Assembly: GCA_014607495.2 (NCBI GenBank)
Contig: CP053152.1
Coordinates: 15,607,899 to 15,671,898, forward strand
From: Carposina sasakii
Taxonomy: Eukaryota > Arthropoda > Insecta > Lepidoptera > Carposinidae
DNA: 64,000 nucleotides
Direction: 5' to 3'
Positions 25,501-35,000 of the stretch are shown one piece after another (the stretch's first letter is position 1; the number at the start of each line of letters is the position of its first letter). The position numbers and the translations under genes are program-made. The notes under the pieces are model-generated. The model was not told the origin of the DNA. It saw only the letters and a program-made list of their open reading frames with translations, and did no database searches.

Positions 25501-27853
25501 ATGAAAATAGCAATAAAAAACTTAAATTTACAATAGTCAGATTTCATGCGACATACGCATGCAATAGCCATAATAACGTACCACTCCCTCGATAACCTGC
25601 TTTACATGGCATTATCTTATTTATTCGATAAGCCTAGCTCAGTACATTAGCATGCGAACCCAGCCTAACAGTACCCGTGTGTCCCAGGCGGCATGACATC
25701 GCTGGTGAAGCACAGCTACGAGGGCGCGGCGGCGGAGGGCCTGGGCGGGTTCCTGGCCGGCGTGGGTAAGGGTCTGGTGGGCACCGTCACCAAGCCCGTC
25801 ATCGGCGTGTTGGACCTGGCCGCAGAGACCGCGTCCGCGCTCAGAGACACCAGCCGACGGTATGTGGCTGACTGCGTTATCTGGTTATTGCAAATAACTT
25901 TGTCTTTTTATTTCAAATTCAAAATCATTTATTCGACATGAAAGCATTAACAACTTGTTTGTCAATGGTCATTACTCATTATATATGTTACTTTCTATGT
26001 TCGCATCCCAAAATGAAACCGCTACCAAACAAAAAAAGGAAGTGAATTTAAACAACCTAAAAAATTAAATCGCAAAGCTATTGCTTTGGCAACGGTCACC
26101 ACCTCAAGGTGCGATTTGTGACGGTCTGTCAGGCATAAGTTGGCGATTCGGGACTTAATAGCCACCAACGTGGAGCTAATAAGAGTTAAGGTCGCCTAAA
26201 GACGAAATCCAGGAGAGCTGCTAGACAGTTCTCCTTTATGGCAAAACCAACATTAGGTCTGACACACCGCATGATTCTACTATTACTGTTACACTATCTC
26301 AGTGAAGTGTCATTGCTTCGAAGAAGAAATAGCAAGAAAACTCCCAGCGACACAGTCAAAACTAAGTAACATGTTAACAAAAGAATCTTACATTGGATTA
26401 GATATCAGATAATCATAGTAACACTTAACTCACTTACATAGTGTGTATAAATTCAATTATCATAACACAATTTAATTAAATTCATATAAATTACATACCC
26501 ACTTACACAATGTAAGTACAGGTCCATGTCAAATTAAAACTGTATAAAAAAAAATGTGTACACAGAGTACAAGTCAATGTCAAATATTGCTTTAGCAAAA
26601 ATGATACAGCCAAATATTTAGGTTGTTCGGTCTATATTGAATGTTATTATGATAATTTGTGAGTATATTGAAATATGGTAAGATAGTAGGCGTCTTTTAA
26701 CTTGATGACTCGGCATTGGCATGACAACGACGGGCGACGCCTGCTGGGGGAGCAAAATACATTAAATAAAATGGCCGGTTTTTACACTGACTGGTAAAAT
26801 TGCATGTATTTTCTGTATGTATTGATATTTCATTTATTGAAGGCATTTACTTGTATTTTTTATTTAGCTCAACTTTTAGTGTGTTTTCGCAATACCGTTC
26901 CGTACCATAGCTACCCCGCTTCCCCAGGTCGGACAAGTGGGTCCCCGGGCGCTTGCGGCGGCCGCGCGTGGCGGCGGGTGCGGCGGGGCTGCTGCCGCGT
27001 TACGACGCGGCGCAGGCGGAGGGGCTGGCGCTGCTGCAGGCGCTGGCGGGCGCGGGCGCCGGTGCGGGCGCGGGCGGCGCCGAGCGCTTCCTGTGGTACG
27101 CGTGCGTGCGCGGACCGCCACACGACATCCGTGCGCTGCTCACCGCGGACTTCCTGCGCATCTTCACCTGCAAGCATGCGCAGCCGCACATCGTCATGGA
27201 GACGCATCTGAGGTAGGTGCTGCGATGTTGTTGTATTGTGCACGTTTTGATGAGGTTCTAGATCTAGACGTTAATGTTATTTAACTCGTTCGTGTGATGA
27301 GATTTACTCAAGGAAACTTTGTTCTGTGTGTATGAAATAGATATTGTTAGTTTTAAATAGATAATTTTTTAACAGCAATCATATTTTAGCCATTTATTCA
27401 GAACGAGAATTACTTTACCTACCTATGCTAATATTTTGTAAGTTCAAATTTACAACTAAAGCGGGTCGCCACTCGGACGTAAGAAAGGTCGCCTTTACAT
27501 TTGCCGCAAAGAGAGCGTGGCAACACAGCTATGGCCGAACTGCTTTGTAAATCATCATCCATCATGAGATTAAATGTACAACACTACATTCACCAAACTA
27601 GCGACAGCCCTGTTGCGGCACGTTTAAAGTCGCCCTAACACCCCACAGCAACCTGGTGTCGTGCTCGGTGGTGTCGAGCGAGGGCGCGCACTTCGTGGAG
27701 CTGCGCGTGCGCGGCGGCGGCGACGGCGTGCGGCGCCCGCGCGTGCAGTGCGACTCGCGCGAGCTCGCGGCCGCACTCGCGCGCCACGCGCAGCTCGCGC
27801 GCCGCCTGCACCACGAGCACATGTTCACGCTACAGCCGCACAATGAGACGTAA
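1..27853 (+). CDS. VPS13D: VPS13D-like intermembrane lipid transfer protein, C-terminal half (5' partial, ~38 exons)
   Basis: VPS13 proteins are rod-like bridges that move phospholipids between membranes at contact sites; VPS13D acts at mitochondrial, peroxisomal and ER contacts. About 2,170 codons lie here, roughly the second half of a protein that is near 4,400 residues in human. All exons join with GT-AG introns and compatible phases. The assignment rests on a VAB-type repeat region, then the conserved C-terminal run with VDFLGNPVGF, THGLSNSAAK, GKGLVGTVTKPV and GLLPRYDAAQAEG, ending in a PH-like segment before TAA at 27851. The long THGLSNS..., HLAAGL... and PRYDAAQAEG matches favour VPS13D over VPS13A/B/C, but the paralogue call is from memory of the family. 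Exons are very GC-rich with Ala/Gly/Pro low-complexity insertions. No UBA domain is visible in this part. Several exons carry tandem duplications across their donor sites. Exon coordinates are in the three block entries that follow. Confidence 0.85.
1611..1946. mobile_element. Foldback/MITE element, copy 1 of the GGGTGTAACA family
   Basis: Two arms of about 165 bp are near-perfect inverted repeats: the left begins GGGTGTAACAAAAGGGGTAT and the right ends CTTTCTGTTACGCCCTGTA. The centre folds on CAGATAGTATGCAGAATTCC. There is no coding capacity. It sits in the VPS13D intron 1530-2081. Two related copies are at 59152-59423 and 59955-60295. Confidence 0.88.
2490..2770. repeat. GC-rich intronic block of unknown nature
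   Basis: Between exons 2082-2243 and 2890-3020 lies about 270 bp of GC-rich DNA, unlike the AT-rich introns around it. No splice-compatible exon was found. It may be a retroelement 5' fragment, but it was not identified. Confidence 0.35.
2958..4159 (+). repeat. 12-copy ~97-bp tandem array made from the 3' end of a VPS13D exon, its donor and intron start
   Basis: Units begin with CATCGTGCAGCCGCTGCCCG at 2958, 3055, 3152, 3249, 3345, 3442, 3539, 3636, 3772, 3869, 3967 and 4063. The first unit is the end of exon 2890-3020 plus the first ~35 intron bases, so every unit carries about 63 bp of coding sequence and a copy of the donor AG|GTGCGCG. Most copies are identical; the unit at 3636 is longer and rearranged. 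The period is not a multiple of three and each unit has an in-frame TAG (ATGTATTAG) after its donor, so only splicing at the first donor (3021) keeps the frame. Confidence 0.97.
5152..5230 (+). repeat. Partial copy of exon 4978-5151 at the start of the next intron
   Basis: The exon segment ending GACGGCGCTCAGCATC at 5100 recurs 130 bp downstream, ending at 5230 inside the intron. Two further short copies of GGCCTGGAGGACGAG precede it (5164-5210). Duplicated coding sequence therefore follows the donor at 5152. Confidence 0.9.
5595..5819. repeat. Intronic 4 x 56-bp tandem repeat
   Basis: Units starting CGTCCTAGGACTGTGACACA occur at 5595, 5651, 5707 and 5763 with exact 56-bp spacing and near identity. 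It lies inside the intron 5152-6144, has no obvious coding role, and is separate from the exon-derived copies just upstream. Confidence 0.95.
7794..22735 (+). CDS. VPS13D: VPS13D exon block 2: VAB (adaptor-binding) beta-repeat region and following linker
   Basis: Exons: 7794-7959, 8331-8470, 8818-9046, 9534-9672, 10323-10430 (uncertain), 11823-12018, 12482-12668, 14598-14819, 15113-15319, 15599-15808, 16490-16722, 19158-19302, 19594-19790, 20547-20642, 20722-20836, 21287-21518, 21673-21839, 21926-22219, 22308-22480, 22591-22735. Junction phases agree throughout. VAB-type motifs include FVPYALCNLTGQRLWF, SGSAQVAPGARWAAPL, GHTLTLLPALWLENLLPLEL and VSAPYWLVNRSGLALVF; the VAB domain binds organelle adaptors in this family. 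The exon 10323-10430 fits phase 1/1 with GC-rich coding-like sequence, but the frame also closes without it. The exon ending 22219 could start at 21926 or 21989, both in phase; the sequence between is less coding-like. Two neighbouring exons use the same weak donor CAG|GTCGGCT (21840 and 22220). Confidence 0.75.
9607..9904 (+). repeat. 3 x 98-bp tandem array across a VPS13D exon donor
   Basis: Units starting GCTCGGCGCTGCAGCT occur at 9607, 9705 and 9803. The first is the end of exon 9534-9672. Each unit repeats coding sequence and the donor CCAG|GTAACGCCGCG (GT at 9673, 9771, 9869). The period is not a multiple of three, so only the first donor is expected to keep the downstream frame. Confidence 0.96.
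10830..11030 (-). pseudogene. LINE reverse-transcriptase protein, C-terminal fragment
   Basis: On the minus strand an open segment reads RYCSASGMFVWARVDGFEAL, then IRKRLAAMVSRVRGSTNSIL, and ends AKVHVWKK before a stop. This is the style of the extreme C-terminus of non-LTR retrotransposon polymerases common in Lepidoptera. It lies in a VPS13D intron with no RT domain upstream, so it is a 5'-truncated insertion. Family assignment is by recall only. Confidence 0.65.
11250..11691. mobile_element. Non-autonomous inverted-repeat element (CAGGGTGTCCCGAAAGTCGA termini)
   Basis: The left end TATATACAGGGTGTCCCGAA and the right end TCCGGGACACCCTGTATATA are inverted repeats. Homology between arms continues about 90 bp (GGAGATAGGCCAAGTCAT against its complement near 11630). 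The flanking and terminal TATA gives a TA-type end. There is no open reading frame, and it sits in a VPS13D intron. Confidence 0.85.
12051..12135 (+). repeat. 5'-truncated tRNA-derived SINE
   Basis: A B-box-like GGGTTCGAATCCTGC is followed by GATGAATATCGATGTTTGTT and TGGATGTTTCCA. The same series occurs in the longer copy at 61420-61672, so both belong to one SINE family. Confidence 0.6.
13545..13760 (+). mobile_element. Helitron-like non-autonomous element or fragment
   Basis: It begins A|TCTATACTAATATTATAAAG, the same TC...CTAATATTATAAA start as the better-preserved copies at 17812-18786 and 54698-54936. It contains the typical lepidopteran stretch ending in CACGCGGACGAAGTCGTGGG. The expected CTAG terminus is not preserved, so the 3' limit is approximate. 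Confidence 0.6.
14137..14247. repeat. Long perfect hairpin (short inverted-repeat element)
   Basis: ATTACAAGTGCGGAAAGCCT at the left is matched by its exact complement at the right, the arms together covering TCATTACAAG...CTTGTAATGA. A second internal inversion (GTTCCGAC and GTCGGAAC) sits in the loop. It resembles a MITE; transcription is not shown. Confidence 0.8.
14386..14520 (-). repeat. Truncated SINE, same family as the copy split at 42333/52375
   Basis: It contains TCATATTGGCAAAGATTTGG and ACGGCCGACTGCCTGCCTGACGC, both shared (reverse orientation) with the SINE at 42333-42524 and with 58490-58625. The tRNA-like head is missing. Confidence 0.65.
14895..15065. repeat. Degenerate foldback repeat
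   Basis: AAAGCCAAAGCAATGCGA near 14913 and GCATTGCTTTGGCAAGTTAC near 15035 are inverted, with GAAAATTGAGAATG and CCCAATTTTCTA also paired. Similar arms occur at 33079-33277 and 36883-36982. Confidence 0.55.
16190..16390. other. CpG-rich intronic block, unidentified
   Basis: About 200 bp of CpG-rich DNA (for example GGTGTGGGGCGATCGCGAGC) lies inside the intron 15809-16489. No splice-compatible exon was seen. It may be a retroelement 5' region. Confidence 0.3.
16907..17000 (+). repeat. tRNA-like SINE fragment
   Basis: TAGCGGCTGGCACGGTTTGC, a B box GGGTTCGATTTCC, and the tail GAATTTTTTCCATTTTATTT then ATTAATAATTTTATA match the copies at 17711, 56218 and 61680. Confidence 0.75.
17328..17360. 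repeat. Short perfect hairpin
   Basis: CGTCGGAGTTATAG, a 5-base spacer, then CTATAACTCCGACG form a 14-bp stem. It lies inside the long VPS13D intron 16723-19157; function unknown. Confidence 0.75.
17711..17810 (+). repeat. tRNA-like SINE module, most complete copy
   Basis: The 70-nt head starts ACCCGG and ends CTCGGGT, which can pair as an acceptor-like stem. It has an A-box-like TGGCTTAGTGG and a perfect T-arm GTGGGTTCGATTCCCAC. A conserved tail follows (ATTCCATTTTCTTTATTAAT). An anticodon arm is not convincing, so it is called tRNA-derived and not a tRNA gene. Confidence 0.7.
17812..18786 (-). mobile_element. Non-autonomous Helitron
   Basis: Read on the minus strand it starts TCTACACTAATATTATAAAG and ends GCGGGCGTCCACTAG, so it has 5'-TC and CTAG-3' ends. 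It lies between host A and T with no target duplication, as expected for Helitrons. The interior has at least five imperfect copies of a block containing CCCTTCCCGTGGGAATTTCG (about 18000, 18115, 18245, 18370, 18495, 18625). No Rep/helicase ORF is present. Confidence 0.82.
18826..18895 (-). repeat. tRNA-like module in the right arm of the foldback element
   Basis: On the minus strand TAGCTCAGTTGGTAGAGC is a good A-box/D-arm and AGTTCAAATCTCACTC a B-box/T-arm, ending CGGGT. The intervening anticodon arm does not fold convincingly. It may be a decayed tRNA or a second SINE head. Confidence 0.5.
19930..20055 (+). repeat. Interspersed repeat shared with 34830-34925
   Basis: AGGCAAATATTAATATGGCG and ACTTCAGACCATGATTCTGA here match 34838-34880 almost exactly. 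Both are intronic. The second copy is followed by a Helitron-like tail (GAGATTAGCGTGCACAAACG) also found at 17978. Confidence 0.7.
22736..24363. other. Long AT-rich VPS13D intron
   Basis: No exon or intact element was seen. A fragment AAAATGTTAGTTCTAAAATA near 23990 is shared with 1981-2010, and the intron's repeat-like end has CTATTCTATTCTATTCTAT near 24225. Confidence 0.6.
24364..27853 (+). CDS. VPS13D: VPS13D exon block 3: DH-like/ATG2_C helices and PH-like C-terminus
   Basis: Exons: 24364-24546, 25047-25221, 25301-25432, 25688-25859, 26928-27212, 27649-27853. This is the best conserved part and anchors the identification: WQAARILGSVDFLGNP, DVSEGVSGLLLQGDV, GKGLVGTVTKPVIGVLDLA and GLLPRYDAAQAEG are VPS13 C-terminal signatures. 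The last two exons encode a PH-like domain (ERFLWYACVRG, DIRALLTADFLRIF) that in the family helps target membranes, and the protein ends MFTLQPHNET. The stop TAA is at 27851. A polyadenylation signal AATAAA lies at 28314-28319 and another at 29013-29018. The first exon of the block ends in a 5 x 75-bp in-frame tandem array that repeats its donor site. Confidence 0.88.
24499..24850 (+). repeat. 5 x 75-bp in-frame tandem array across a VPS13D exon donor
   Basis: Units begin GAGAGCGCGGACCAGCTC at 24499, 24574, 24649, 24724 and 24799. Donors GAC|GTGAGTACACTG occur at 24547, 24622, 24697 and 24772; the fifth copy has GAC|GTGACTATACTC at 24847 and a slightly changed interior. Because 75 is 25 codons, the reading frame stays open through all units up to a TAG near 24865. 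Use of a later donor would add 25 residues per unit (VSTLRERERE followed by SADQLGHSVLQHFRD) without changing phase. Confidence 0.96.
25860..26927. other. VPS13D intron, AT-rich
   Basis: A repeat tail (TTTATTCGACATGAAAGCAT near 25930) is shared with 41790-41810, suggesting a LINE 3' end. Nothing else was recognised. Confidence 0.5.
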
Positions 27854-28313
27854 CCGCGCTACAGACCGCACGGCGCCTCACGTCTGCGTATACGTGTGCA
27901 CGTGCGTATGCGTATACGCATCAGTAGGGTAACCCGTGACGCTATCGACTCGCAAGCAAAATCTAAGAGATATGACAGTTGGACGATAGCGTTACGGACT
28001 ATCAAGAGGTTCGTGCTTACCCCACAAGTCTACTCGAATGTTACGAGTATCACAGCTTTCTATCGCGTAACGCTTTTATGTATTTTACGTGCAGTACATC
28101 TTCAACTACTTGAAATATTGATTGAATACACTAATACCCTAATTGAGTATTAATGTGCTATGGATTAGCAAAAAAAGGACTACTTCTATTTACTAGCTTT
28201 TGTAGTCTGCGATCGCTTGCTCAAAAGATTTATTCTCAGTGAGTCTCAAGCCTATTTAATTTTTGACTAGATTATTATACTGACAATGCCAGTTTTTAGG
28301 TTTAAAATACACA

Positions 28314-28319
28314 AATAAA
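28314..28319 (+). terminator. Candidate VPS13D polyadenylation signal AATAAA
   Basis: It is the first AATAAA after the stop codon (about 460 bp downstream). A second lies at 29013-29018. Either could define the 3' end. Confidence 0.45.
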
Positions 28320-30751
28320 GATTACTTAATTGCGAGTCTGTATGTATGCCCTTTTATAATTAAGTATACTGTAGTAGCAAGTTTTTTAAAAGCACGTTTG
28401 ATACTATACCAATATTTAACGTCATTGTAATTTGAAGAAAGAGTTCTCTTCCTATTGCAACATGATTTGACATTACCTGAATACGAATAGTACAAACATT
28501 GAAATGACCATTCCAAAATGAGCTGGCTTACACAAAGTTTTTAAGTATAGCTTCAGTCTATTTGCAACATTCTGTGCTATCTAATATGTTTTCCCGAAAA
28601 GCGGCGGTTTGTCTGGTATTTGCCTGGTACATCTCTTTACTTTCAGTTTTTGCTAAAAGAGAATGAAAATGTATTCGTTACTATACTTTAGTGCTATACA
28701 TAATGACCGCGTACTGCGTTATCTGAATATTAAAAAAAAAAGTTCTGGTGTAAGCCGGTCTAATGGCTGAGATGCAAGAATTAGGCTCAGACAAACATTA
28801 GTTGTATACAAAATCACTTAAATGATTAAATCAAGTTATATGTACAAATGTGCGACTTGATTATGTAAATATCACATCTGTATAATGTAAACCTACGTTA
28901 GACTGCTCTTGTAAACTTTATTACTGTAAACTTAAAGCATGTTTGTTTATAGATAGATACCTTTTCGTAATTATATCGTACCTAGTTCCAACAACTTGTG
29001 ATATCTTAGAGTAATAAACTATTGTTGTATTAGAACTGAAATCGAGTATTGTTGTATTCGTAATTGAATTGAATCTTGATATTCAATCTGTATTTAGGTG
29101 AGTGTACTTATTACCTAATTCTACTGGAAGCGCCGGTATAATTATTGTGGCGCAACAATTGCCTTATGATAAGTTCTTAAGATAAATTGTATACTTGTAT
29201 TTAAAAATGTAGTTGGATTACAAAATTTGCTACTAAATACAAAACTAGTTTATAAAGTACCAAATACTGTGATCCGAACTAAGGATAATTTCTTTTGTTA
29301 CTACATGAGGTGGTAGGTGACGGAAATGAACAAAAAATCTACTTTCGGGCTGTGATAGATCAACTGTTGCGATGAATGAATATGCTAGCCGCTGTTATAT
29401 AGTTTACTCTGTTATTTATTTTAAAATTATCTTATGTATACTCTAACTGCTCGTTCCACTTAACGTAACTAATAATGTAACCAATAGTACCTCTCGAGCT
29501 TGATCTTGTTTCCGATTAGTTGGGTACTTGACTTATCTGATAGTGACTGCCAACGCTAAACCCCTGACGTGGTAGCGCCGGGTACCAAACGTTCTGAATA
29601 ACGTCATCGGGGGTCGTTAGTTATATCTTAGTACATTTGTTGTAATGAAGTGGGTTCTTTCGTTAAACGCGCTATTCTCAAAAACGACTCTAATTTCTTT
29701 ATGCGTTGGATAGTGTCTTAAACCACAAAAATATACATATATTGTTCTATGCTGACGGAGTCGTGGTCATCGGCTTAAAATGACCGAGATAGGGAATGAC
29801 CCTGTTATATTTTATATGATTGTTAAATTAAAAGTTTAGTTAGTTATTTATTAATTATTGTTAATGTTATATGTCAAGTTTTAAGTCATTTATTTTCATT
29901 TGTTAAGTATCCAGTTAATTTTCATTGCCTTACTAAGTAATAATCACAAGAGATAGTCAAATGTCCAATAACTTTTTTATTTATTTAATTACCTTTTTAA
30001 TTCTTAACTACCAAAGTATGGTTTTTAATATTATTTAAGTGGAAAGTGGATTAAGTTTGTATTTATTAATTATTTCGATGCGACAAGTTAGTTAGAAAAC
30101 ATTTATTTGTAAATGGTTGTACAGTAGTTGTATTAGCAACTAATTAAATATCAAACTAACATTCAGTTGCAGTTTTATTTAGTACTTAAATGGTTATACC
30201 ATGCGCGTATTTACTCTTTATGCAAGATTTTTACCATTGTGGAAGCGAAATGACGATCGTTTGTCTGTTTTTGCGAAGTTACGTTTCCACATTGAATCGT
30301 ATGTCTGTATCTAGCTTATTGCGCAGTTTCGTTTTCACATTGAAAGTAATCCTTCTTAAACAGTTTGCTTCCTTAACAGTTTGTTGGAACCGCGTGGTTT
30401 CTTACGGTTACGACACAGTCAACTGGAATAACTTGTTAGCATTGTTTAAAGTCTGCTTGTTTTAAGTGTTTTTGTTCTATTTGGCTGATACTAAAAAGAC
30501 ATCGACATTAGATGTCAATTCAAATTTATATTTTTGAAAAACGCGGAAGTAGGAAAATTAAGGTAAAAGCTTTGGTAAAAACAAAGGTAAAAACTATGAT
30601 TGGGTAAGAGCTATTTATTAGAAATATTTGGCCCCATAGAAAAGCCTAAAATTGTAACCGCGATGTGTGTGTTGAATCTGAATGTCGATTTACGGAACTA
30701 CTTAGTACTTAAAGTATTCGAGTCGAAATTAGTGGCCAGAGGGCTTAGTGC

Positions 30752-30908
30752 GAGTTTTGACTTCAAACTCGATCGCGTTAACGTAAAGTGGCCAACCAAT
30801 CACATTATGGCGTGATAACGTGATGTCATAAAAGTGAGAACAACGGCGCTACGTGATTGGTTGGACTGTTTACGTTAACGCGAACGTGTTCGAAGTGAAA
30901 ACTCATAC
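30752..30908. mobile_element. Short inverted-repeat (MITE-like) element
   Basis: The left arm contains CGCGTTAACGTAAAGTGGCC and CAACCAATCAC; the right arm has GTGATTGGTTG and TTTACGTTAACGCGAACG as the inverted copy. About 50-bp arms flank a short spacer. No ORF. Confidence 0.75.
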
Positions 30909-32042
30909 TACGCCCTCAGTTCTGATAAAATGTGTTGGCTGTTTGCGGCGTCCCTCCTTGTACTTACAATGTTCGCCGTCACATTGCTATCGCTCTGCTT
31001 CTGCAACTTACGTAATTAGCCTACTACGGTCCGTATTTGACGTGTTGATACTCCGATGCCCTGATTTTAATGCTATTTTGTCCGTAGAACACTGTGTGAT
31101 TTCGTTGATAATACTTATTCTCTTAATTCTAGGTAAAAATTTACAGCGACTGTTTATTTGTAATAGCTCTTATCTGTCGATTTTTAGTTTGTATTTTTAT
31201 TAGAAGCCCTAGTTTCGGCGAGCCCTGGAGAATAACTTGTATGTTCATTGGAAAGTGCATTAGGTACCAGGCCAGGATGTGTAGCTGTCGGAAGAAAATT
31301 GTGTAAGTGTATACGAGTACAGGATGTTTTTTGGGCGTCATCGTTTTCGATTACTTTCTACGGATTCTCTTCATCATCATTTTTCTCCATCAAGACAATA
31401 AAAACAAAATTTGAGCAATCTTTTTGGCAAAAACTTATTTTATTTGATGAATAGCATAGAGTAGGTACGTACCCTACTTTCTATTATATTTGAACTACTT
31501 TCTACGTAGTTAGGTAGCGATAAATATATTTAGTCAGGAAATTACTTCCAGACATACGAACCATGAGATTTCTTCATGGGTAAAAAAAATCACAATACTT
31601 ATGTATTAAATATTATCTAAACTTGTGTTTATACGAACTTGTAAGTAGGTAGGATGTAGTGCTTATTAATACGAGCATTGGTTAATTACTTTAAAAAAAA
31701 AGAAAATACCTCACATGTACATACATGCTATGGTAGAGGTAGCGATAGATAATGGGACCTCATATAAAGTGAACTTGATCGAGCTACTGTGGCTGGAGGT
31801 CAGACCAAAGAGTAGTATGGTCAGACCGAGCCAGCGACCGGCGCGCGCGCACGTCTCACCACTCACCGTCACCGCTCGACCGACAATACTAATATTTTCA
31901 CGATATAGAAGGTCACTGATCTTACGACCTTATATCGAGTGCCATTTACTACAACAGCAGTAAACACCACAAATAACGTACGTATTTTTTGTAGTAAAAC
32001 GTGATTATAATTTAAAGTTACTCTTTAGCAAGTGCAATAACT

Positions 32043-35000
32043 ATGTTGTCTGAAATGAATTTATTGTCATTATTTATGACTGGGTGCATTTTATTTGGTG
32101 TGGATTCTGCAGCTTTGAACGACACTGGAGTGTAGTAAGTTACCCAAATAGAAAAGCACTAAGTGCTTGCTATCACAATATAAAAATATTACCTATCCCC
32201 ACCCCATAATTACTTATAAAGATACTTGCAGATTTTTTGTTTTAACGTGGAGGTAGTTCTCTGTTAATTCAGTCATTATTATATGAATTTTCAGCATGGA
32301 ATCAGTAGATTACTCGAAGGTGCCTATCGAAGAGAAACCTTGCCATGTTCCCCCGCTGCAGGAGCTCGCTGATGGTAAGTGGATACCTTCCTTTTTAAGT
32401 ACTAAAAGAAATCATAAGACCTATGAGCATGCTTGCTCATCCTTTGCTTTCGAAATGATAGGTCAAAACAGAGTCCCACTACTACACTTCATACTTATGC
32501 CAAATAAGCACTTCATTGGAGTCAGACCATAGTCAGACCTTGTAAAGAGACTGATAGATAAAGTGATAGTTTAAGGTCAATACTGAATAACAGATCAATA
32601 AGCGTTTGTTATGACATCATAGATAGGCATACCATTTGCCGTGTGAAGTATTTGCAATACTTATAGGAAAACTAATGGAGTATAATTTCCTTTCAGTGTT
32701 GTCAGCTGGTCTGCCGGCGACGTTTGCGAGCGTGGATGTGTCTGTGGTGGACTGCCCCGACCTCACGGACGAGTCCATCGGCCTCACCTCGCCAGGTACA
32801 CTACTGCCCAAGCTTGCGTGCCGAGAGGTTAAGGCTGCCTGTCCACTGGCGGAACGAGGCTGCGGAGCGGAGAAATATTAATAGGATTGCAGGACAGGAG
32901 CTGAGCCGATATTTTAAACGCACCGGTGGAGAGGCAGCCTAATGCAACCTGCGAGTTTGTGAACCTGCAAGTAATACAAAGGACGAATTGACATAATTGG
33001 AAGTTACCCAGCTAACTGTGCCTCACATACGTCATTTCCAAATTCCAGTAGGATCAGACATGGACCACAGGGGATCCGCCCCCTGATTACGTAAAAGCAA
33101 TAGCAAAGCCGAAGCAAAGCGCCTTTGCCTTTTTCCTTTTTCTTTTTTTTTATTCGCCTTAAAATGTCAAAGTTCATTTGAAATTTATTTTACGTAATAC
33201 GAATTTGACAAGCAATCAGCGATTTTTGTAAAATTTCGTTATCGCTTTGCTTTTGCTAGTTAGGTAATAAGGGGGCTTAATGTGGGACTATATCCATGTA
33301 TTGCAAAGTTTGAGATTATTTATTTATGGAGAATCGTTCATTACCTTCTTATTTAATTATACTAATTCATCATTTAGATTTAGACGAAGTTATTATTACT
33401 TACTGGAACAGTTGTCATATTGTATTCCAAATTAAATACTTCGTAGATACTCACACAAAAATCTCAGTAGATAAGAGTCTTACCATAGAGATAACAACAA
33501 CAACAACTGGGTACTACTCAATGTTACATAAGTCAATAGGTAGGTATGAGTAGTGGTAACAAACTGAGAAGATAAACAGCTTCTGACAGAGATAGCTGTG
33601 AATAAATATTATAACAGCTTAAGTTATCACTACCGTCTTTACATAATATGTGTGTGAATTTTGTTGATAACAAATGTAATTGTGCTTTTTTTGATGGAAG
33701 AGAGATAGGTATATAAGTTATGGAAAGCAAAATAATAATACAAAATATCCATCTTCTGCTTAATCTATTTAGTACGTACGGCGCAGAAACGTCTAAACGA
33801 TATCAGTTGTAGAGAGCTGGAGATGTTCATAGTTTGAGGGTAACTTACCCAAAAAATTAGTCCTGTTAAACCTTGAGGAGTATTCTGATGAAAAATAATG
33901 AAGACCTGACTGTTGTCCGTTGCAGGCCTGTGCGGCGACCCCAAGCTGGTGGAGGTGGGCGGCGTGCCGTACCTGATGCCGCTGGTGCAGCGCGACAAGC
34001 TGTACGACCTGGCGGCGCTGCTGCGGCGCCTGCGCCGCGACCCCGCGCTGCTGGCGGGCGCCGGCGCCGGGCCCTGGCCCTATGTGGGCGTCAACTGCGA
34101 GGTGAGGCAGGCACGGACCTTTGGAATCGGCTGCCTTGACATAAATGTGCTTTAGCTCGAATTGAACATAGGTCAAATAGAAGTTGTTAAACCATTTTGT
34201 CACTCAACTTTCATATAATAGGCACATGACAGTATAAACAATTTATATCCATGACCTCAGTTACGATGAAGAAGAAATGATAAAATAAATCTTAGCAAAC
34301 ATACTGTTTTCTTTGCAACTGGGCTTCGCCCACCAGAGCCCTGGCTCTACAATCTTTTTCCTTCTGTATGAATTCAGTACAATACATATATGTACAAGTG
34401 CTTGAATACTTATATATACTAGGTAGCCACAACCGCTTGATTACGAAGAAGATCGTACGGCCAAGTTTAGTCGGGCATGAGAAAATGTCCTCGAGTTCTG
34501 TAGTCGACTCTTACGACATGCACGGAGAGATGATGCAGCTGATCCCGTACCAGTACAGAACATTTCGTACAATAACCTAGGCACTTAACCGTTAGGGCAT
34601 CGTAAACTTGTCGGTGCGCGACGGGGCGGTGTCGCAGGGCACACGCATCGTGACGGTGGAGCCGCGCGGCGCGCCGCGGGACCGCAGCGGGTTCCGCCAG
34701 CAGCGTCTGCCCGACACAGAGACACGCACGGCGCTGCTCGGGAACTACCTGCTCAGCGACGGACTGCCCGGGAAGGTGCGAGACTACATTGTCACTAAAA
34801 TGTCTACAGACATGATGAAAGTGACAGCCAAGCAAATATTGATATGGCGACTTCAGACCATGATTCTGAGGCGAAAACCACTGAAAATTCTAAAATTTAT
34901 GTACCGACTTTTTTTTCTGAAAACTGCGTCGTAATCGGTTCAGCCGTTTCTGAGATTAGCGTGCACAAACGCACAGACAAACAGATAAAAATTCCAAAAA

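Larger units (their letters stand above)
27854..32042. other. VPS13D 3' UTR and AT-rich intergenic region
   Basis: No conserved reading frame was found on either strand. The only structure seen is the inverted-repeat element at 30752-30908. A CpG-rich patch at about 31835-31900 could belong to the promoter of the next gene, but no TSS can be fixed. Confidence 0.5.
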
